From contig NZ_NTUP01000018.1 in the NCBI RefSeq assembly GCF_002561455.1, forward strand, positions 1 to 64,000: 64,000 nucleotides of DNA. Direction: 5' to 3'. This document shows, piece after piece, positions 38,026 to 47,324 of this stretch. The notes below the pieces were generated by a model that searched no databases, was not told the origin of the DNA, and worked only from the letters and a program-made list of their open reading frames with translations. Numbering within the stretch: position 1 is the stretch's first letter; the number at the start of each line of letters is the position of its first letter. The DNA comes from Bacillus sp. AFS015802. Lineage in GTDB: Bacteria > Bacillota > Bacilli > Bacillales > Bacillaceae_B. The position numbers and the translations under genes are program-made.

Positions 38026-40386
38026 TTGAGGAAGAAAAGAAAAGCTGCTTCTGCAGCACTAGCAACAATGCTCGGTCTTAGTACTTTAGCTGTGGGTCCG
38101 GCTGTGTCTACTGCTCAGTCGGTGGAGATGAAGAGTGTATTGAATGAGGTAACGGGGAAGAGTGTAGTGGATCATGGTTACCATGATTCTACTTTCGACT
38201 TAGGCATTGCCAATGATGAGAGATTAATAGACATGCTGAAGAAAGAAGGAAAGATTGCCGTTGATGCTAGTCCTGCCCAGGCAGAAAAGGCTTTATCAAA
38301 ATATCTTAAATCTAAAGCAGAAGGAGCCAAGAAATCTAAAGCTGAGAAAGAGAAAAATGTAAAACTTGATCCTATAAAAGAAGTCAGTTCAAATGGTGTT
38401 ACTAAGGGGAAAGGAAATAAACTGGGACAAGCAAAGAAAGGGGTCGTGGCTTCAGTTAAAGAAGAAAAGTGGGAGGGAGCACAATCAAAAGATAATCTGC
38501 TCATCCTATTGATTGAATTTGATGATTTTAAAGCGTCAGATATCAAAGAGGAATATACGGATATGTACTATGAAGATTATACACCAGCGCATTATGAGGA
38601 TATGCTCTTTAATGATGAAAGCTATGCAGGGCCAAATGGTGAAAAATTAATATCCATGAAGCGCTTTTATGAGGAGCAATCCGGGGGGAGTTACTCTGTA
38701 GATGGCCATGTATCTTCCTATTGGTATAAAGCAAAACATGATGCAGCATATTATGGTGGAAACAATAGCAGTGATAATGACTCTAATCCCGGTGAGTTAA
38801 TAAAAGAGGCATTGGCTCAAGCGGCACAAGATCCTTCTATTAATCTGTCAGATTTTGATCAGGATGGAGACCACTTCATTGATCAACTGATGGTTGTTCA
38901 CTCCAGTGTAGGGGAAGAAGCTGGTGGGGGTGAATTAGGTGAAGATGCCATTTGGTCACATAAGTCGAGTATCTATGATGTAATAGACGGAAAAGCATAT
39001 TATCATAAAATTCCAGGTACTGATATGTATGCATACGGTTATACCATTCAACCGGCAGACGGGGCGGCAGGAGTGTTCACCCATGAATTTGGACATGCAC
39101 TAGGTCTTCCGGATGAGTATGATACGATTTACTCTGGCGCCGGCGAAGCAGTAAGCTACTGGTCCATCATGGCAAGCGGAAGTTGGGCGGGTAATATTCC
39201 AGGGACAGAACCGACTGGATTCAGTGCCTGGTCAAAAGAGTTCTTGCAATCGACGATGCCTGATAGTAATTGGCTGAAAAACGGTTCTGTATCACTTGAG
39301 GACGTGAACCAAAAGGGTGTTGAAGTCCTGCTTGATGAAGCAGTGACCAAAGGAACGAATAACGATGCTGTACGCGTGGATCTTCCTGATAAGGTAAACG
39401 TAATCAATAAACCTGTTACTGGCGAGTTTGAGTATTACGGTGGCAAGGGCGATGAGGCAGATCATAAAATGGTTACAACTGTGGATCTGACTTCCGCAGC
39501 GAATGCTACGTTGGATTATGATATCTGGTATGAAACCGAAGAAAACTGGGATTACGGTATGGTTCAGGTTTCTGTAGATGGGGGAGGCACTTGGGAATCT
39601 TTATCTACGCCTAACACGAATTCCGATTTAGTAGAAGGAGGATATCCGGCGATTCAAAAGAATTTGCCTGGCTACACAGGATCAAGTAATGGCTGGCTGC
39701 ATGAATCCATTGATTTGAGTGCGTATGCAGGGCAAGAGATTCAGTTGCAGTTCCGTTCCATGACTGACTGGGGCGCGAATCTTAACGGGATCTTTGTAGA
39801 CAATGTTTCTGTTAAGGCAGATGGTACTGAAATTTTGTTTGATGGAGCTGAAGGTGAAGATCTCTTTACACTTGATGGTTTCAAGACTCACACCGGATCT
39901 TATACTTCACCTCATTACTATTTACTTGAGTGGAGATCTCAGAACGGCGTAGATGAAGGATTGGGCAATATCCGCCGTGGGGCAAGCTTAATGTCCTTTG
40001 ATCCAGGGTTGGTTGTATGGTATGTGGACGAAGCATATGGTGACAACTGGACAGGATCCCACCCTGGCGATGGCTTCCTGGGAGTGGTGGATGCGGATCA
40101 GCACACTAATTATTGGAGTGATGGTACTGTGGGTACTACGCGATACCAAATCCATGATGCCGCATTTAGTCTGAATAAATCAGAAAAGATGTTCTTGGAC
40201 TATCCGGGTCTATTTACTATGAAAGACAACTTCACTAAGCGCACGCCATTATTTGACGATAGTTTGGATTATAGCAACCCAGGACTTGTAGATGCAGGTC
40301 GTAACGTACCAAACTACGGACTGAAATTCCGTGTAACCGGTGAAAGTGTGGATGGAACAGTTGGAAAAGTATTGATCTACAAGTAA
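38026..40386 (+). CDS. M6 metalloprotease, immune inhibitor A type
   Basis: 786 residues from TTG with GAGGGGG upstream. Signal peptide (KKRKAASAALATMLGLSTLAVG), a Lys-rich propeptide up to about residue 145, then the M6 catalytic domain. Zinc motif is His353-Glu354-xx-His357 in FTHEFGHALGLPDEYD. After it come a beta-sandwich (MVTTVDLTSAANATLDYDIWYETEENWDYG; SSNGWLHESIDLSAYAGQEIQLQFR; GIFVDNVSV) and the conserved C-terminus VVWYVDEAY. This domain order matches InhA proteases, which degrade host antimicrobial peptides or matrix proteins. Start region shared with a PlcR-like regulator, which may control it. Confidence 0.92.
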   Translation: MRKKRKAASAALATMLGLSTLAVGPAVSTAQSVEMKSVLNEVTGKSVVDHGYHDSTFDLGIANDERLIDMLKKEGKIAVDASPAQAEKALSKYLKSKAEGAKKSKAEKEKNVKLDPIKEVSSNGVTKGKGNKLGQAKKGVVASVKEEKWEGAQSKDNLLILLIEFDDFKASDIKEEYTDMYYEDYTPAHYEDMLFNDESYAGPNGEKLISMKRFYEEQSGGSYSVDGHVSSYWYKAKHDAAYYGGNNSSDNDSNPGELIKEALAQAAQDPSINLSDFDQDGDHFIDQLMVVHSSVGEEAGGGELGEDAIWSHKSSIYDVIDGKAYYHKIPGTDMYAYGYTIQPADGAAGVFTHEFGHALGLPDEYDTIYSGAGEAVSYWSIMASGSWAGNIPGTEPTGFSAWSKEFLQSTMPDSNWLKNGSVSLEDVNQKGVEVLLDEAVTKGTNNDAVRVDLPDKVNVINKPVTGEFEYYGGKGDEADHKMVTTVDLTSAANATLDYDIWYETEENWDYGMVQVSVDGGGTWESLSTPNTNSDLVEGGYPAIQKNLPGYTGSSNGWLHESIDLSAYAGQEIQLQFRSMTDWGANLNGIFVDNVSVKADGTEILFDGAEGEDLFTLDGFKTHTGSYTSPHYYLLEWRSQNGVDEGLGNIRRGASLMSFDPGLVVWYVDEAYGDNWTGSHPGDGFLGVVDADQHTNYWSDGTVGTTRYQIHDAAFSLNKSEKMFLDYPGLFTMKDNFTKRTPLFDDSLDYSNPGLVDAGRNVPNYGLKFRVTGESVDGTVGKVLIYK

Positions 40387-40394
40387 GTAGGGGA

Positions 40395-40424
40395 GAGCCG
40401 GGGGACAGGTCCCTTGGCCCCACT
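40395..40424 (-). repeat. REP-like palindrome copy 4
   Basis: Minus-oriented (GGGCCAAGGGACCTGTCCCC on that strand), 8 bp after the stop of the plus-strand M6 protease and before that gene's terminator. Confidence 0.7.
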
Positions 40425-40479
40425 TCCGAGCTGGTTTTAAGATTAATTACTTGGTTAGACACATAGAGAACGAACTTTA

Positions 40480-40513
40480 GGAAGCCAGGGGTCCGATCCC
40501 TGCGCTTCCTTTT
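40480..40513 (+). terminator. Terminator of the M6 protease gene
   Basis: GGAAGC/GCTTCC outer arms and AGGGGT/ATCCCT inner arms, then TTTTC. It resembles the terminator at 50798 in its GGAAGC arms. The rest of 40387-40703 shows no gene. Confidence 0.65.
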
Positions 40514-40703
40514 CAATTAATGGTGACACCAGGGGCAATCCCCACGCTTATCCTTTGGGAACGGTCTATCTTCTAAGCCTATGGGATTAGAAAAATTCTG
40601 CTGACTACTTCACAAGGCCTTTACCCATTTGTGCGTTAATCACATTGGAAAATCAAATCTAAAAAAGTAAATCGAATTTCTTAAAAAGGCAGAGGAGGGT
40701 TCG

Positions 40704-41054
40704 ATGAGTGGTAAATCAAGATTATTATTAATGGTACTAATTTCTATGGTTCTATTCTTATTATCAGGTTGTTTAAATTCACACTATGATGGAATAATTT
40801 GTGCGAAAAATGATGAATTCAATAGAGTATTAGTCATTCAAAATGTCTCTAAGGAACTAATCGAAGAGAAAGAAATTGGAGAAATCATAAAACTGGCCCA
40901 AAAAAATGATGGTATATGGTTTGGTGTTCAAAAAGAAAAATACGAAAAACTCAATATAGGTGTAAAAGTTGAAGTGGAATATTCGAAAAATGGAAATACG
41001 TTAACTTCGGATCCCCCTATAACGGGGGCAAAAAATATTAAGGTAATTGAATAG
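40704..41054 (+). CDS. DUF3221-type lipoprotein
   Basis: 116 residues. Lipoprotein signal with lipobox LLSGC, then a small beta-barrel-like domain: YDGIICAKNDEFNRVLVIQNVS, IWFGVQKEKYEKLNIGVKVEVEY and the final ITGAKNIKVIE. This pattern is that of DUF3221 proteins of Bacillus. Function unknown, located on the outer face of the membrane. GAGGAGGG precedes ATG. Confidence 0.7.
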   Translation: MSGKSRLLLMVLISMVLFLLSGCLNSHYDGIICAKNDEFNRVLVIQNVSKELIEEKEIGEIIKLAQKNDGIWFGVQKEKYEKLNIGVKVEVEYSKNGNTLTSDPPITGAKNIKVIE

Positions 41055-41231
41055 GTAATTCGGGACGGTACCGATTCGACTAAGATAGTTAGGGATAATG
41101 GAGGCGTAGAGGATGATGTGTCCCGAAGAACGTAAGCTTAATATCGAAACAGTGTGTCATGGGAAAAGCCCTCTCTTTTTAAAGAAAAGGCTTTTTTTAC
41201 GGTTGGACCAATTAAATTTTATAGATTCATA

Positions 41232-41978
41232 TTATTTAAACGAAGCATACCCCTCATCCGCCATCACAACACTGCCATTGATCGCATCTGCTTCCTCCAG
41301 TGACAGAAGATAAACGGCGTTGGCCAATTGCTCAGGCTGGGTCAGTTTGTTCCCCATGACCTTCGCTTTCATGGAATCAATGATGCCGTGGTCTTTATAG
41401 CCCTGGATGATCGGCGTGTCGACGACTCCCGGGGCGATGCCGACGACGCGGATTCCGTAAGGTGCCAGTTCCAGTGCCGCTGATTTCGTCATCATGTTGA
41501 CGGCTCCTTTTGTGGCGTGGTAGGCGAATGTGTTCGGTGATGCCAGGACTCCGAATACGGAAGTGGTGTTGATGATGACGCCTTTGATGTTCAGTTCCTT
41601 CATTTTCTTAGCCGCTGCGATGATGCCGTATGCGACTCCATGCTGGTTGATATCGATGATTTTATGATAAGCGTCCATATTCATGTCGAGTACTGGTGTA
41701 GGTGACCCGATTCCGGCATTGTTGAACATGATATCGATTCTGCCGTATTCTTCTACTGTTTTCTCGACTAAGCTGGTTACGTCTTCATGCTTGGACACGT
41801 CCGTTTTGATGAAGATGGCTTCACCGCCGTTGGAACGGATCATTTCCACCGTTTCATTACCCAATTCTTCATTGAAGTCCGCGACGACAACCCGGTCTCC
41901 CTTTTTGGCAAACTTCAGACAGGTTTCTCTTCCGATCCCGCTTGCTCCGCCCGTAATGACTGCTACTCTTTTCGTCAT
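41232..41978 (-). CDS. Short-chain dehydrogenase/reductase
   Basis: 248 residues. Classical SDR: cofactor motif TGGASGIG (residues about 9-16), NNAG, and catalytic YHATK with an upstream Ser (TTSVFG). The Asp after the second strand (VVVADF) favours NAD(H). Substrate unknown. Divergent from a LysR regulator that probably controls it. AAGGAGGA precedes ATG. Confidence 0.88.
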   Translation of the reverse strand: MTKRVAVITGGASGIGRETCLKFAKKGDRVVVADFNEELGNETVEMIRSNGGEAIFIKTDVSKHEDVTSLVEKTVEEYGRIDIMFNNAGIGSPTPVLDMNMDAYHKIIDINQHGVAYGIIAAAKKMKELNIKGVIINTTSVFGVLASPNTFAYHATKGAVNMMTKSAALELAPYGIRVVGIAPGVVDTPIIQGYKDHGIIDSMKAKVMGNKLTQPEQLANAVYLLSLEEADAINGSVVMADEGYASFK

Positions 41979-42088
41979 GTGTAATTCCTCCTTGTTTTAA
42001 CTCTGTATTTATTTTAACATTCGCATAAATTTATTATAATTTAATAAAACTAACATTTAGTTAAGCGTAACTTAAGGAGGGACGGACC

Positions 42089-42982
42089 TTGAATATGGAA
42101 CAGTTGGAGCATGTGGCAGCGGTGGCAAGGGCAGGGGCGCTTACGAAGGCGGCGGAGCATTTGCATGTGAGTGCGTCAGCCGTGAGTCAGTCCATTACTA
42201 AGCTGGAGCAGGAGCTCGGAGTCCAGATTTTTATCCGCAATCGGCAGGGGACGGCGTTGACGGCTGATGGGAAGACGATCATGAAGAAAGTGGACAATGT
42301 CCTGGCTGCCATCGGGGAACTGAAGGAAGAAGCGAACCGGTGCACGGATACCCTTGGCGGGGAGCTGAAGATCGGCATCATCCCCGGTCCCATCAACCTT
42401 CTGATCGATGTGGTCTCGGCTTATAGAACCGATTACCCGAACGTCAAGGTGGAGATTCATGAAATGGGCCCGGTGAAGATTGTCGAAGGAGTCGAGAACA
42501 ACGAGCTGGATATTGGCCTGATTTTAACGTCTGGAACGTTCCATGTTCAACATCATGAGCTTGTGGCGGAAGAGCTCATGGAAGGGAAAATGGTCGCCGG
42601 TGTTCATGAGCATTCCCCGTTGGCGTCATTTGACCAAATCAACCCGCGACAGCTCATCGGTGAAACCCTCGTCCTGTACAACGATGATTACATTAAACAG
42701 TTCGCGTTCGATACTTTATCACCCCACGGCCCCATTGATATCCTTTTTACGACAAATAATATAGAGGCCATCAAGAGGGCAGTCCAAAGCGGGGTGGCTG
42801 TGACGCTTGGAATGGATTATTCATTCCGGACACGTGCGCCCTATCCCAGTCAACCCATCATCCCGATTGAAATCGAAGGAACCGGGAAAGAGCCCCTTCA
42901 TCTTGCCTTGATCAGGAGAAAGGATAGTGTCCCTTCGCGGAGAGTGAAGGAGTTTATGAAGAGGGTCCGGAGGGAGTTTTAA
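42089..42982 (+). CDS. LysR-family transcriptional regulator
   Basis: 297 residues. N-terminal winged HTH (MEQLEHVAAVARAGALTKAAEHLHVSASAVSQSITKLEQELGVQIF) and a LysR substrate-binding domain. TTG at 42089 is 8 nt from GGAGG; an in-frame ATG at 42095 is possible. It shares a 110-bp AT-rich divergent region with the SDR gene, the usual arrangement of a LysR regulator and its target. Confidence 0.88.
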   Translation: MNMEQLEHVAAVARAGALTKAAEHLHVSASAVSQSITKLEQELGVQIFIRNRQGTALTADGKTIMKKVDNVLAAIGELKEEANRCTDTLGGELKIGIIPGPINLLIDVVSAYRTDYPNVKVEIHEMGPVKIVEGVENNELDIGLILTSGTFHVQHHELVAEELMEGKMVAGVHEHSPLASFDQINPRQLIGETLVLYNDDYIKQFAFDTLSPHGPIDILFTTNNIEAIKRAVQSGVAVTLGMDYSFRTRAPYPSQPIIPIEIEGTGKEPLHLALIRRKDSVPSRRVKEFMKRVRREF

Positions 42983-43006
42983 GGGGAGCAGGGGGGGCGG
43001 TTCTCC
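42983..43006 (+). repeat. GGGGCGGTTC-family repeat half-arm
   Basis: GGGGAGCA-type sequence running into GCGGTTCTCC, starting at the very base after the LysR stop codon. It matches one arm of the hairpins at 5137 and 54866. A T-rich end follows the neighbouring terminator. Confidence 0.5.
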
Positions 43007-43014
43007 AAAAACGT

Positions 43015-43045
43015 TGAAAAGACGAGGGGGTAATCCCCTCGTCAC
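43015..43045. terminator. Bidirectional terminator between LysR and M4 protease
   Basis: Stem GACGAGGGG / CCCCTCGTC with a short loop, A-run on the left (T-run for minus transcripts). The same stem sequence recurs at 53701, and a relative at 57275. Confidence 0.8.
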
Positions 43046-43056
43046 TATTTAGCATC

Positions 43057-43085
43057 TGGGACAAGGGACCTGTCCCTCCGTCCCA
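43057..43085 (+). repeat. REP-like palindrome copy 5
   Basis: Perfect form: TGGGAC ... GTCCCA outer, GGGAC-CT-GTCCC inner. Its last base touches the TAG stop codon (43086-43088) of the minus-strand M4 protease, so it is transcribed in that gene's 3' leader to the terminator. Confidence 0.85.
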
Positions 43086-44834
43086 CTATTCAGCCGGAAC
43101 CCCAACAGCATCATAAGCATTGATGACGGTTTGCACCTGTGCCGATGGTTGACCATTTTTATCCGGAAACTTGTCGCGTGTGGCCTGGATGGCAGCTTCA
43201 CGCATTTCTTTGAAACCGGAGGAAGGTGTCAGATATTTTGTCAGCGCACTGTAGAAGATCGCGCCTGTTTGACTTGCGCCAAGTCCCGTCACTGTTACAC
43301 CGTTGTGTGTGCCGCCTTCTGAAATCAAGTAGGCTGCTTTATTGTTGATGCTGCTGTTGATGTGCACGCCGCCTTTATCCAGTTCTCCCGTGTAGCGATC
43401 CTCATAGTGATCAGGGTAACGGTTATCCCTCATTTCGTATGCTGCAGGAAGGGATTTGGTACGTGGGTCTTTCAAGGAACGAAGACCGCCGTCTCCCGCT
43501 TTATTCGGTGTATAAATATCCTCACCCATTTCCCACTCTGAAGGATTTGTATAAGAACCGGAAGAGTACATTTCCGCTATTTCTCCGAAAATATCCGCCA
43601 ATGATTCATTGATGGCCCCCGATTCATTTTCATACGTCAGGTTGGCCGTATTGGAAATGACGCCGTGGGTGATTTCATGACCAGCCACGTCCAATCCGCC
43701 GGCTAAAGAACCAAGGGTCAACCCATCGCCATCACCGTACAGCATTTGCTTTCCGTTCCAGGCTGCGTTATTCCATTTGGAACCGATATGAACCGTGCTG
43801 ATGAACGGCGTGCCTTTTCCGTCGATCCCGTTGCGCTTATGGGCACCTTGATAGTATTTATTGATTTTGTCGGCATTGGTATGAGCGGAAACGGCTGCCG
43901 GGTCATAGAAGAAATTGGTGGAACTCTTTGTATTGATTTCAAATCCGGTGAATCCAAATAGGGCAGATAGCAGGATGAATGGTGTTTCAGGCATACGGCG
44001 GGCATCGAACGTTGCAAGAGGAACGATGTTTGGTTTACCAAATGATCCCCCCGCGATGGAGCCTCCATATAAGTAGCTGGTTCCCGTTGCCTCGTCTTTT
44101 CCAACAGGGAAATACTGCATTTTCCCGAACACGTTCAATCCTCTTCCCTGGGCTACAGTAAGACTTGTCGGGTCCACTTCATGCATCGCGTTGAAGTGGT
44201 TGACCACCTCTCCGTTCGTAGCATCCACGAAGTAATGGAAATAGCCTGGCGCCGGGGTGGAAGTGGATACCTTCACTAAATAGGTTAAGTAGTATTTCCC
44301 TTCATGGGGATAAATCGTTAACTCCGTGTCCATGCCATCGTAGTTTTTTAGTTCATCCACGCCGATCTCGGATGCCACACCTGCTTTGGCGATGTTCTCA
44401 GCTTCTTCCTTTTCAATGGCTGCTTCAGTTGGAATGATGGTGCGGGCAAGCTTTTGTGTAACGGTACCAAACGATGCATACACATTGTTGTTGGCATCCA
44501 ACGCAACGGTTTGTCCGGATCCGTAAATCGGTATACCCTGATACTGCTCGACTGTGCGTACATGGTATGTACCCGTTTCGCTGTCTGTTTCCTCGCTGAT
44601 GATTTTGAACTGATCTCCTGCAGTCAGGGATTTTGTTTTCTCCAGTACTTTAGATTGAAGGAAAGCCTTCACAACCTCCTGCTTGCTTAAGCCTTCAGCT
44701 TGTACAGAAACGACGCTTGCAGGTCCCGCCAATCCAGGTAAGGTCGGTGCCAATCCTCCCAATGTAACCGATAATGCCAATACTGCAGGAATCGCCGCTT
44801 TCTTACTCATTTTCTTCTGCTTTTTCTTTTTCAA
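43086..44834 (-). CDS. Neutral metalloprotease, peptidase family M4
   Basis: 582 residues from TTG (GAGGGTG about 8 nt upstream). Signal peptide (KKAAIPAVLALSVTLGGLAPTL), FTP and PepSY propeptide (YHVRTVEQYQGIPIYGSGQTVALDANNNVYASFGTV), then a thermolysin-like catalytic domain. Zinc motif is His386-Glu387-xx-His390 (GHEITHG) and the downstream zinc Glu lies in ESGAINESLADIFGE. The catalytic His is in GGVHINSSINNKAAYL. Secreted protease of the bacillolysin/NprB group. Confidence 0.93.
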   Translation of the reverse strand: MKKKKQKKMSKKAAIPAVLALSVTLGGLAPTLPGLAGPASVVSVQAEGLSKQEVVKAFLQSKVLEKTKSLTAGDQFKIISEETDSETGTYHVRTVEQYQGIPIYGSGQTVALDANNNVYASFGTVTQKLARTIIPTEAAIEKEEAENIAKAGVASEIGVDELKNYDGMDTELTIYPHEGKYYLTYLVKVSTSTPAPGYFHYFVDATNGEVVNHFNAMHEVDPTSLTVAQGRGLNVFGKMQYFPVGKDEATGTSYLYGGSIAGGSFGKPNIVPLATFDARRMPETPFILLSALFGFTGFEINTKSSTNFFYDPAAVSAHTNADKINKYYQGAHKRNGIDGKGTPFISTVHIGSKWNNAAWNGKQMLYGDGDGLTLGSLAGGLDVAGHEITHGVISNTANLTYENESGAINESLADIFGEIAEMYSSGSYTNPSEWEMGEDIYTPNKAGDGGLRSLKDPRTKSLPAAYEMRDNRYPDHYEDRYTGELDKGGVHINSSINNKAAYLISEGGTHNGVTVTGLGASQTGAIFYSALTKYLTPSSGFKEMREAAIQATRDKFPDKNGQPSAQVQTVINAYDAVGVPAE

Positions 44835-45064
44835 ACCCTTTCACCCTCTCGTCGAATTGAGATATCTAACAATTTAAATTATTGGGAAAATAAAGCGTGA
44901 AAGCAATTGGGTTATTTCCTGTGCGCTGTTATGCGATTTGTGCAATTTTACGGCTGAATTCGACAAAATTCCTTCCTGTTTTTGAACGAAATTAACCCAA
45001 TTTCAATTGTTTGATGATTCTGTATACTTAGAGTCAAATGAGTGGTTAAAAGGGGAGTGATCAT

Positions 45065-45802
45065 GTGAGGGGACGGATTCATCAAACCATTCGGCTGTCT
45101 TTCTGCTGTATGACTTTTTATGCCGGGACTCAGCTTGTGGGGGAAACAGAAGCGGCATTTACAAGTCAGGCTTCACCAGATTCCATCACGATGAATGCGG
45201 CGTTGGTTTTTCCGGCAACCATTCATGAGCTTGAGGATCGTGGGCAGGAGCTGTCAGAAAGCATGGAACGCAATATGAAAACGGTCAGCGCTCCTTCACC
45301 CGGTGCATCCCGGGAAGAATTACAAAGGCAGCTGGATAAAGTGACAGCAATGGAGGAGGAGTTGACCCACCAAATGGGCATGCTGCATCAGCTATATGAG
45401 GAAGTGTCCACCTATTATAGGGAGATCCAGAAACAGGAGGTCGCGAATGTCCATACCTATGATTATGTACGTGAGGGTTTCGAGCATGTTGAAGAAATGC
45501 TGAAAGGTGTACAAGCAACCGTCGATTATTCGCAGATAGAGGAGATACGTTCTTCTATCCTGATGCAGATTCAGGAGCTGGAAGATCAAGAGCAACCTTC
45601 TGTAGAAGAGAGTCCGACTGATCCAATACCAGAGCAACCTCAGACTAATCCAGATCCAGCCTACTCTGAATCTCAGGGTGAAGCATCAGCGGAGATAATA
45701 GATGGTGGGAAAACGGAAATAACGGAGGAAGCATCAAACGACATTACCAATGATAAGCAGGTGGCAAAGCATGAAGAAGAAAATGCTTGGGATAGTGAGT
45801 AG
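45065..45802 (+). CDS. DUF4047-like protein of the TasA/SipW cassette
   Basis: 245 residues. N-terminal MRGRIHQTIRLSFCCMTFYAGTQLVGETEAAFTSQA is a signal-like segment ending in the AAFTSQ pattern of proteins cut by SipW. Then comes a helical coiled-coil part (about 75-175; REELQRQLDKVTAMEEELTHQM, EEVSTYYREI) and a long Pro/Glu/Ser-rich tail. It overlaps the SipW gene by 32 nt. By position it replaces TapA of B. subtilis. Its assignment to DUF4047 is from memory of the B. cereus-group calY neighbourhood. Probably exported, with a role in fibre assembly inferred. Confidence 0.65.
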   Translation: MRGRIHQTIRLSFCCMTFYAGTQLVGETEAAFTSQASPDSITMNAALVFPATIHELEDRGQELSESMERNMKTVSAPSPGASREELQRQLDKVTAMEEELTHQMGMLHQLYEEVSTYYREIQKQEVANVHTYDYVREGFEHVEEMLKGVQATVDYSQIEEIRSSILMQIQELEDQEQPSVEESPTDPIPEQPQTNPDPAYSESQGEASAEIIDGGKTEITEEASNDITNDKQVAKHEEENAWDSE

Positions 45803-46316
45803 TGGAATGGGAGCGATCCTTCTGGTGGTGATCTGTCTGGCAGCATTCATCGTTCTTTCTTCCAGGCTTTCAGGAGGGGAACCAACCTTTAGGGGCTACC
45901 AGGTGAAAGCCGTATTATCAGGATCCATGGAACCGACCTTTCAAACAGGTTCCATCATCTCCATCAAACTGGGGGATGAGCATACTCCTTATGAAAAGGG
46001 CGATATCATTACCTTTCGTATGGAAGATAAGCTCATTACACATAGAATCATCGATGTCCTCAAAGATAATGGACAAGCAGTGTACAAGACCAAAGGGGAT
46101 CACAATAATGGCCCTGACCTGTGGACGGTCCCCTCTCAAACGATCATCGGAAAGTACACCAACTTTACGATTCCATATATAGGATATGCTCTGAAGTTTG
46201 CCAATTCAAAAGCCGGTTCGGCTCTATTGTTGATCGTACCGGGGATCTTATTGATGATTTCTGCATTCCGTTCCATCATCGTCGCCAAGAGGGAGCTTGA
46301 AGGAAGCAAAGCATGA
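45771..46316 (+). CDS. sipW: SipW-type signal peptidase I
   Basis: 181 residues. N- and C-terminal membrane helices and the ER-type catalytic pair: Ser in LSGSMEPTF and His in DKLITHRII (bacterial enzymes have Lys there), followed by KTKGDHNNGPD. It cleaves TasA-family precursors. ATG at 45771 has GCAGGTGG upstream; an ATG 21 nt earlier has no site. Confidence 0.9.
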   Translation: MKKKMLGIVSSGMGAILLVVICLAAFIVLSSRLSGGEPTFRGYQVKAVLSGSMEPTFQTGSIISIKLGDEHTPYEKGDIITFRMEDKLITHRIIDVLKDNGQAVYKTKGDHNNGPDLWTVPSQTIIGKYTNFTIPYIGYALKFANSKAGSALLLIVPGILLMISAFRSIIVAKRELEGSKA

Positions 46317-46393
46317 TTGGCTTTATCTCCTATGTATCCACAAACATACATAAGAGTTTATTATATTTTTCTATTTAAAGGGAGGAATTTTTA

Positions 46394-47023
46394 ATGAGTT
46401 TTACAAAGAATGTAAGTAAAGGGATTATGAGTGCAGCACTGGGTTTATCGTTGATCGGAGGGGGGACATTCGCCTATTTCAGTGATGCAGAGGCGACAGA
46501 GAATACCTTCGCTGCGGGTACACTGGATTTATCCATGAACCCAAGTGCCGTTGTGAACATCGACAATATCAAGCCGGGTGACGAAATTTACCGTGAATTC
46601 ACACTGGAAAACAATGGGACCCTGGATATTCACCAGGTACTCTTGGACACCAAGTATCAAGTAGAAGATGCGAAAGGTGATAACACAGGTGACATGGCCG
46701 AACATATCAAAGTCACCATCATGTACAACACAAGCAGTGCCACCAACGTAGCAGTTGAAACCACCTTAGCTGAACTGCAAGGGGAAACACCGGATGTAAC
46801 GGCCATCGGTTCCTTTATCGGAAGCAGTGATGAGGGAGCCCTCTCAGTACCGGATGGAATTTCTGTAGGACAAGAAGAAAAAATCTTCGTATTATTCGAG
46901 TTTGTGGACAATGGCGAAAATCAAAACGAATTCCAGGGTGACACTTTAAAGGTGGACTGGACATTTAACGCCAAGACAGGTGACTCGACCTACCATGATG
47001 ATACGGATCCGGAAAATAACTAA
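46394..47023 (+). CDS. TasA/CalY-family biofilm fibre protein
   Basis: 209 residues. Signal peptide GIMSAALGLSLIGGGTFAYFSDAEATENTFAAGTLDLS with the YFSD motif typical of TasA/camelysin precursors, then the camelysin fold (INIDNIKPGD-like: VNIDNIKPGDEIYREFTLENNGTLDIHQVLLDT). Exported, matured by the upstream SipW and expected to form extracellular fibres. GGGAGGA precedes ATG. It lies 77 bp after sipW and ends before a terminator at 47033. Confidence 0.9.
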   Translation: MSFTKNVSKGIMSAALGLSLIGGGTFAYFSDAEATENTFAAGTLDLSMNPSAVVNIDNIKPGDEIYREFTLENNGTLDIHQVLLDTKYQVEDAKGDNTGDMAEHIKVTIMYNTSSATNVAVETTLAELQGETPDVTAIGSFIGSSDEGALSVPDGISVGQEEKIFVLFEFVDNGENQNEFQGDTLKVDWTFNAKTGDSTYHDDTDPENN

Positions 47024-47032
47024 TACTCTTGA

Positions 47033-47095
47033 AATGGGATTCCTTTGGGGTCCCGTTTTTTAGTTTGTGGGGGGAAGCATAGGGACGGTTCTGAA
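47033..47095 (+). terminator. tasA terminator followed by a GGGACGGTTC repeat arm
   Basis: AATGGGA / TCCCGTT stem with TTTTT at about 47056. A repeat arm (GGGGAAGCATAGGGACGGTTC) follows at 47070-47092. Nothing else is seen in 47096-47324 beyond the protease's ribosome binding site. Confidence 0.6.
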
Positions 47096-47324
47096 ACTTG
47101 GGGTTATGGAGAGTCACATAGTTCCACAAAAGGCAGGTCCATGCATAAAATGACAGACTATATAACTATGCATTCACCTTCTCATTGATCATATTTGATA
47201 GAAAAGGCCTTTCTTTTTCCTTTGAATGGTGCACGGAAAACCCCCATTTACTGCACCGGTTTCTCTATCTACTATTAAAAGTAAGAATAGTGAGAATACA
47301 AGATAGTAGAGGGGAAGTAGAGGC